Positions 60,874 through 64,000 of a stretch of 64,000 nucleotides of DNA are shown one piece after another (within the stretch, counting starts at the first letter, position 1; each line of letters begins with the position of its first letter). Position numbers and translations under genes: made by a program. The notes beneath the pieces were generated by a model, which saw only the letters and a list, made by a program, of their open reading frames with translations, did not search any database and was not told the origin of the DNA. The stretch is from Microtetraspora sp. NBRC 13810 (GTDB lineage Bacteria > Actinomycetota > Actinomycetes > Streptosporangiales > Streptosporangiaceae): NCBI RefSeq assembly GCF_030268685.1, contig NZ_BSRQ01000003.1, forward strand, positions 286,598-350,597. The letters are read 5' to 3'.

Positions 60874-62300
60874 CCACGCAGCAGACGCAGACACAGTCGC
60901 CGGATCTCGCCTTTCCCACCGGGTTCGTCTGGGGCGCGTCCACCTCGGCCTACCAGATCGAGGGGGCCGTCGCCGAGGACGGGCGCGGGCCCTCCATCTG
61001 GGACGCCTTCGTGGCCAGTCCCGGCAGGGTGCTCAACGGCGACAACGCGGACGTCGCCATCGACCACTACCGGCGGTACCGGGAGGACGTGCGGGTCATG
61101 GCCGATCTCGGCCTGTCCGCCTACCGGTTCTCGGTCTCCTGGCCCCGGATCCAGCCCACCGGCTCCGGCGCGATCAACCCGGCCGGCATCGACTTCTACC
61201 AGCGGCTCACCGACGAGTTGCTCGCCCACGGCATCGACCCGTGGGTGACCCTCTACCACTGGGACCTGCCGCTCGCCCTGGAGGAGGCCGGCGGGTGGCC
61301 GGCCCGGGACACGGCGAAGCGCTTCGCCGACTTCGCGGCGGCCGTGCACGCCGCGCTGAGCGACCGGGTGACCAACTTCAGCACGGTCAACGAGCCGTGG
61401 TGCGCGGCGTTCCTGGGCTACGCCTCGGGCGAGCACGCCCCCGGGCGGCGCGAGCCGGCCGAGGCGATCCGCGCCGCGCACCACCTGAACCTCGCCCACG
61501 GCCTCGCCACCCAGGCCATGCGGGCCCAGTCGGCCGCCACCAGGATCGGCGGCTGCGTCAACCTGTACGCGATCACGCCGCACACCGGCAGCGAGGCCGA
61601 CCTGGACGCGGCCCGGCGCATCGACGGCCTGCAGAACCGGTTCTTCCTGGACGCCCTGCTCAAGGGCTCCTACCCGGCCGACGTGCTGGAGGACATCGCG
61701 CCGGTGGCCGGCACGTCGTTCGCCCGGGACGGCGACCTGGAGGTGATCTCCACGCCGCTGGACCTGCTGATGGTCAACTACTACAGCCGGTTCACCGTGT
61801 CGGGCGCCCCCGGCGGCGCCGCCTCGGCCGCCGCCGCGCCGACCGACACGGGATCGCCCTGGGTGGGCAGCGAGCAGGTGTCCTTCGTCAACGGCGGGCG
61901 CCCGGTGACCGCGATGGGCTGGGAGATCGACGACGCCGGCCTGCTGGAGATCCTCACCAGGGTCGCCGCGGAGTACCCGGCGATCCCGATGGTCATCGCG
62001 GAGAACGGCGCCGCCTTCGAGGACGTGGTGACCGGCGACGAGTCGGTGCACGATCCCGAGCGCGTCGCCTACATCGACGCCCATCTGCGGATCTGCCACG
62101 CGGCCATCGAGGCGGGGATTCCGCTCCAGGGTTACTTCGCCTGGTCGCTGATGGACAATTTCGAATGGGCCTGGGGATACGGAAAGCGCTTCGGGCTCGT
62201 TTACGTGGACTACGAAACGCAGCGCAGAATTCCCAAGGACAGCGCCCTCTGGTACGCGGAGAACATCAAACGTGGCGGGTTGCGGGCTCCGGCAGAATGA
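60870..62300 (+). CDS. bglC: GH1 beta-glucosidase
   Basis: 476-residue cytosolic GH1 enzyme. FVWGASTSAYQIEGA at the N-terminus. STVNEPW holds the acid/base Glu and PMVIAENGAAF the nucleophile Glu. It cuts imported cellobiose to glucose. The GTG start overlaps the cebG stop (GTGA). Position and family match BglC of Streptomyces and BglC-type enzymes in CelR operons. Product glucose feeds glk. Confidence 0.95.
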   Translation: MTTQQTQTQSPDLAFPTGFVWGASTSAYQIEGAVAEDGRGPSIWDAFVASPGRVLNGDNADVAIDHYRRYREDVRVMADLGLSAYRFSVSWPRIQPTGSGAINPAGIDFYQRLTDELLAHGIDPWVTLYHWDLPLALEEAGGWPARDTAKRFADFAAAVHAALSDRVTNFSTVNEPWCAAFLGYASGEHAPGRREPAEAIRAAHHLNLAHGLATQAMRAQSAATRIGGCVNLYAITPHTGSEADLDAARRIDGLQNRFFLDALLKGSYPADVLEDIAPVAGTSFARDGDLEVISTPLDLLMVNYYSRFTVSGAPGGAASAAAAPTDTGSPWVGSEQVSFVNGGRPVTAMGWEIDDAGLLEILTRVAAEYPAIPMVIAENGAAFEDVVTGDESVHDPERVAYIDAHLRICHAAIEAGIPLQGYFAWSLMDNFEWAWGYGKRFGLVYVDYETQRRIPKDSALWYAENIKRGGLRAPAE

Positions 62301-62355
62301 GAACGCACGGCGCCCGTCTCGGACGGCGCCCACGACGGATAGGGGGGCATCGTCC

Positions 62356-63375
62356 ATGAACGGGGACCGGCGCACGGTGACGCGTCCGACGCTGGAGGCG
62401 GTCGCCGCGCGGGCCGGCGTCGGGCGGGGCACGGTGTCACGGGTCATCAACGGCTCGCCGAAGGTGAGCGAGAAGGCGCGCGACGCCGTGCTGCAGGCGA
62501 TCGAGGAGCTCGGTTACGTGCCGAACCGGGCGGCCCGGACGCTGGTGACCCGCCGTACCGACACCATCGCCCTGGTGGTGTCGGAGACCCAGCAGCGCCT
62601 CTTCGACGAGCCGTTCTTCGCCGGGATCGTCCGGGGCATCGGCTCGGCGCTGAGCGAGACGGGTCTGCAGCTCATCCTGGCGATGGCGCAGTCGCCGGAG
62701 GAGCACTCGCGGCTGGAGCAGTACCTCACCGGGCAGCACGTCGACGGCGTGCTGCTCATCTCCCTGCACGGCGCCGATCCGCTGCCCGGGCGGCTGGAGG
62801 ACATGGGCGTGCCCACCGTGCTCGGCGGCCGGCCCGTCGGCCTCGACCCCTACAGCTACGTCGACGTGGACAACCGGGCCGGCGCCAGGCAGGCGGTGAA
62901 GTACCTGCTCGCCCAGGGCAGGCGGCGCATCGCGACGATCGCCGGGCCGCAGGACATGTGCGCGGGCGTGGACCGGCTGGCGGGCTACCGTGACGCGCTA
63001 CTGGCCACCGGGCTGCCGGAGATCGTGGCGTTCGGCGACTTCTCCGAGGAGAGCGGCATGGCCGAGATGCGCGGTCTCCTGGCCGGTCACGGGGACATCG
63101 ACGCGGTGTTCACCGCCTCCGACCCGATGGCGCTCGGCGCGATGCGGGTGCTGAAGGAGGCGGGCCGGCGGGTGCCCGACGACGTCGCGCTGATCGGCTT
63201 CGACGACTCGTCGGCGGGGGCGCACTCCTCCCCCGCGCTCACCACGGTGCACCAGCCGTCGGAGGCGATGGGCAGGCAGATGGCCCAGTTGCTGGTCGCC
63301 AGGATCAACGGAGAGTCCCTGCGCCAGCCGGTGGTCATCCTGGACACCCACCTGGTGACCCGCGCCTCGGCGTGA
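62356..63375 (+). CDS. cebR: LacI-family cellobiose repressor (CebR/CelR)
   Basis: 339 residues. HTH: TLEAVAARAGVGRGTVSRVINGSPKVSEKARDAV. Effector domain of the LacI family, with IALVVSETQQRLFDEPFF at its start. The two TGGGAGCGCTCCCA boxes ahead of cebE are its expected sites, released by cellobiose. It lies 55 bases after bglC, probably the last gene of the operon. A strong hairpin follows the stop. Confidence 0.93.
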   Translation: MNGDRRTVTRPTLEAVAARAGVGRGTVSRVINGSPKVSEKARDAVLQAIEELGYVPNRAARTLVTRRTDTIALVVSETQQRLFDEPFFAGIVRGIGSALSETGLQLILAMAQSPEEHSRLEQYLTGQHVDGVLLISLHGADPLPGRLEDMGVPTVLGGRPVGLDPYSYVDVDNRAGARQAVKYLLAQGRRRIATIAGPQDMCAGVDRLAGYRDALLATGLPEIVAFGDFSEESGMAEMRGLLAGHGDIDAVFTASDPMALGAMRVLKEAGRRVPDDVALIGFDDSSAGAHSSPALTTVHQPSEAMGRQMAQLLVARINGESLRQPVVILDTHLVTRASA

Positions 63376-63382
63376 CCGGCGC

Positions 63383-63413
63383 GGCGCCGCCGTCCGGTCC
63401 GGGCGGCGGCGCC
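63383..63413 (+). terminator. terminator after the ceb operon
   Basis: GGCGCCGCCG and CGGCGGCGCC form a perfect 10-bp stem with an 11-base loop, eight bases after the CebR stop. Confidence 0.65.
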
Positions 63414-63474
63414 GGGCCCGCCGCGAATGATCGCGGTACGATTCCGTGCACCGGCCATCGACGTGAGAGGACCC

Positions 63475-64000
63475 GTGGTGTCCCGCCAGTTCACCCTCCG
63501 CAGCGGCGCCATGGTCGCCGAGGTCACCGAGCGGGCCGCGGCCCTGCGCGGGTTCCGGCACGGCGACCGGGACCTCGTCACCGGCTGGCCCGCCGACGGT
63601 CCCATCCCCTTCTACAGCGGCACCCTGCTCGCCCCCTGGCCCAACCGGGTGGGCGGCGCCGTCTACGCCTTCGAGGGCGAGACCCACCGGCTGCCGGTGA
63701 ACGAGAAGGACCGCGGCCACGCGCTGCACGGGCTGGTCGCCGACGTGACCTGGCAGGCGGTGGAGTGGCTCCAGGCGGAGGACGAGCACGCGTTCCTGCG
63801 GCTCGCGCACACCGTCACCCCCTCCCCCGGCTACCCGTTCACGCTGGCCCTCCAGGCGGTCTACACGCTGACCCCCGCCGGGCTGACCACCACGCTCACC
63901 GCGGAGAACACCGGGGACCGGCCGGCGCCCTACGGCTGCGGCCCGCACCCGTGGCTGCTGGCCGGCGACGGCCCCGTCGGCCCGTGGGAGCTGGAGCTGC
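63475..64000 (+). CDS. aldose 1-epimerase family protein (5' part, runs off the window)
   Basis: At least 174 codons are visible. TLLAPWPNRVGG and GHALHGLVAD, then GCGPHPWLL, are aldose-1-epimerase motifs; the last two hold the conserved His residues. Such enzymes interconvert alpha and beta anomers of sugars, which fits the neighbouring beta-glucosidase. There are two adjacent GTG codons (63475, 63478) after a GAGAGGA site; either could start. The right end is cut by the window. Confidence 0.85.
   Translation, partial: MVSRQFTLRSGAMVAEVTERAAALRGFRHGDRDLVTGWPADGPIPFYSGTLLAPWPNRVGGAVYAFEGETHRLPVNEKDRGHALHGLVADVTWQAVEWLQAEDEHAFLRLAHTVTPSPGYPFTLALQAVYTLTPAGLTTTLTAENTGDRPAPYGCGPHPWLLAGDGPVGPWELEL

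Overview
The window is about 64 kb of very GC-rich DNA with codon use and gene families of a filamentous actinomycete. The clues are leaderless genes, GTG and TTG starts, Tat-exported and lipobox-bearing secreted proteins, a MsiK-type sugar ATPase, CebR/CelR boxes (TGGGAGCGCTCCCA) and an F420/PPOX-family protein. I infer Streptosporangiales or a close relative; the sequence does not prove it. No rRNA, tRNA, CRISPR array, insertion sequence or prophage was seen.

Layout. 1-10.5 kb: an oxidoreductase/hydrolase pair of the cholesterol-oxidase type, a large LuxR/ATPase regulator, a sulfotransferase, a five-bladed-propeller glycosidase-like protein and a stand-alone LanC-like zinc protein. 10.8-20.5 kb: small flavin/F420 and DUF2087 proteins, a pirin, a two-component system, TetR plus a PLP lyase/decarboxylase, a Tat-secreted bicovalent flavoprotein, a FolP2-like protein and a LysR regulator. 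21-27.7 kb: an LCP cell-wall ligase, a membrane spermidine-synthase-like protein, a one-repeat voltage-gated channel with an acidic filter, two gene remnants and a ROK regulator. 27.8-32.8 kb: a complete Entner-Doudoroff operon (zwf-edd-glk-eda). 32.9-43.8 kb: an alpha-glucoside module (malEFG, GH13 glucosidase, LacI), a second near-duplicate LacI, a MsiK-like ATPase, an ACT protein and a secreted beta-helix protein. 44.2-51.1 kb: a sialic-acid or Kdn-type glycan locus built around one protein that fuses cytidylyltransferase, HAD phosphatase and NeuB synthase, with four glycosyltransferase-like genes. 51.3-52.1 kb: a c-di-AMP riboswitch ahead of a secreted CHAP hydrolase. 52.2-57.2 kb: a lactate-monooxygenase-like, CoA-transferase and enoyl-CoA-hydratase operon, divergent from an SDR and TetR pair with a 23-bp palindrome between them. 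57.2-64 kb: a cellobiose module (cebEFG, GH1 beta-glucosidase, CebR) and the start of an aldose epimerase.

How it fits together. Two sugar ABC importers lack their own ATPase, and the MsiK-like ATPase at 34.3 kb could drive both. Imported alpha- and beta-glucosides are cut to glucose by the GH13 and GH1 enzymes, phosphorylated by Glk and sent through the Entner-Doudoroff enzymes encoded between them. Cell-surface biology is the second theme: the LCP ligase, the sialic/Kdn locus and the riboswitch-controlled hydrolase. The most notable items are the triple-fusion nonulosonate enzyme and its locus, the channel with a calcium-like TGDAWSD filter, the stand-alone LanC with a Cys-Cys-Gly zinc site, and the proteobacterial-looking Entner-Doudoroff operon.
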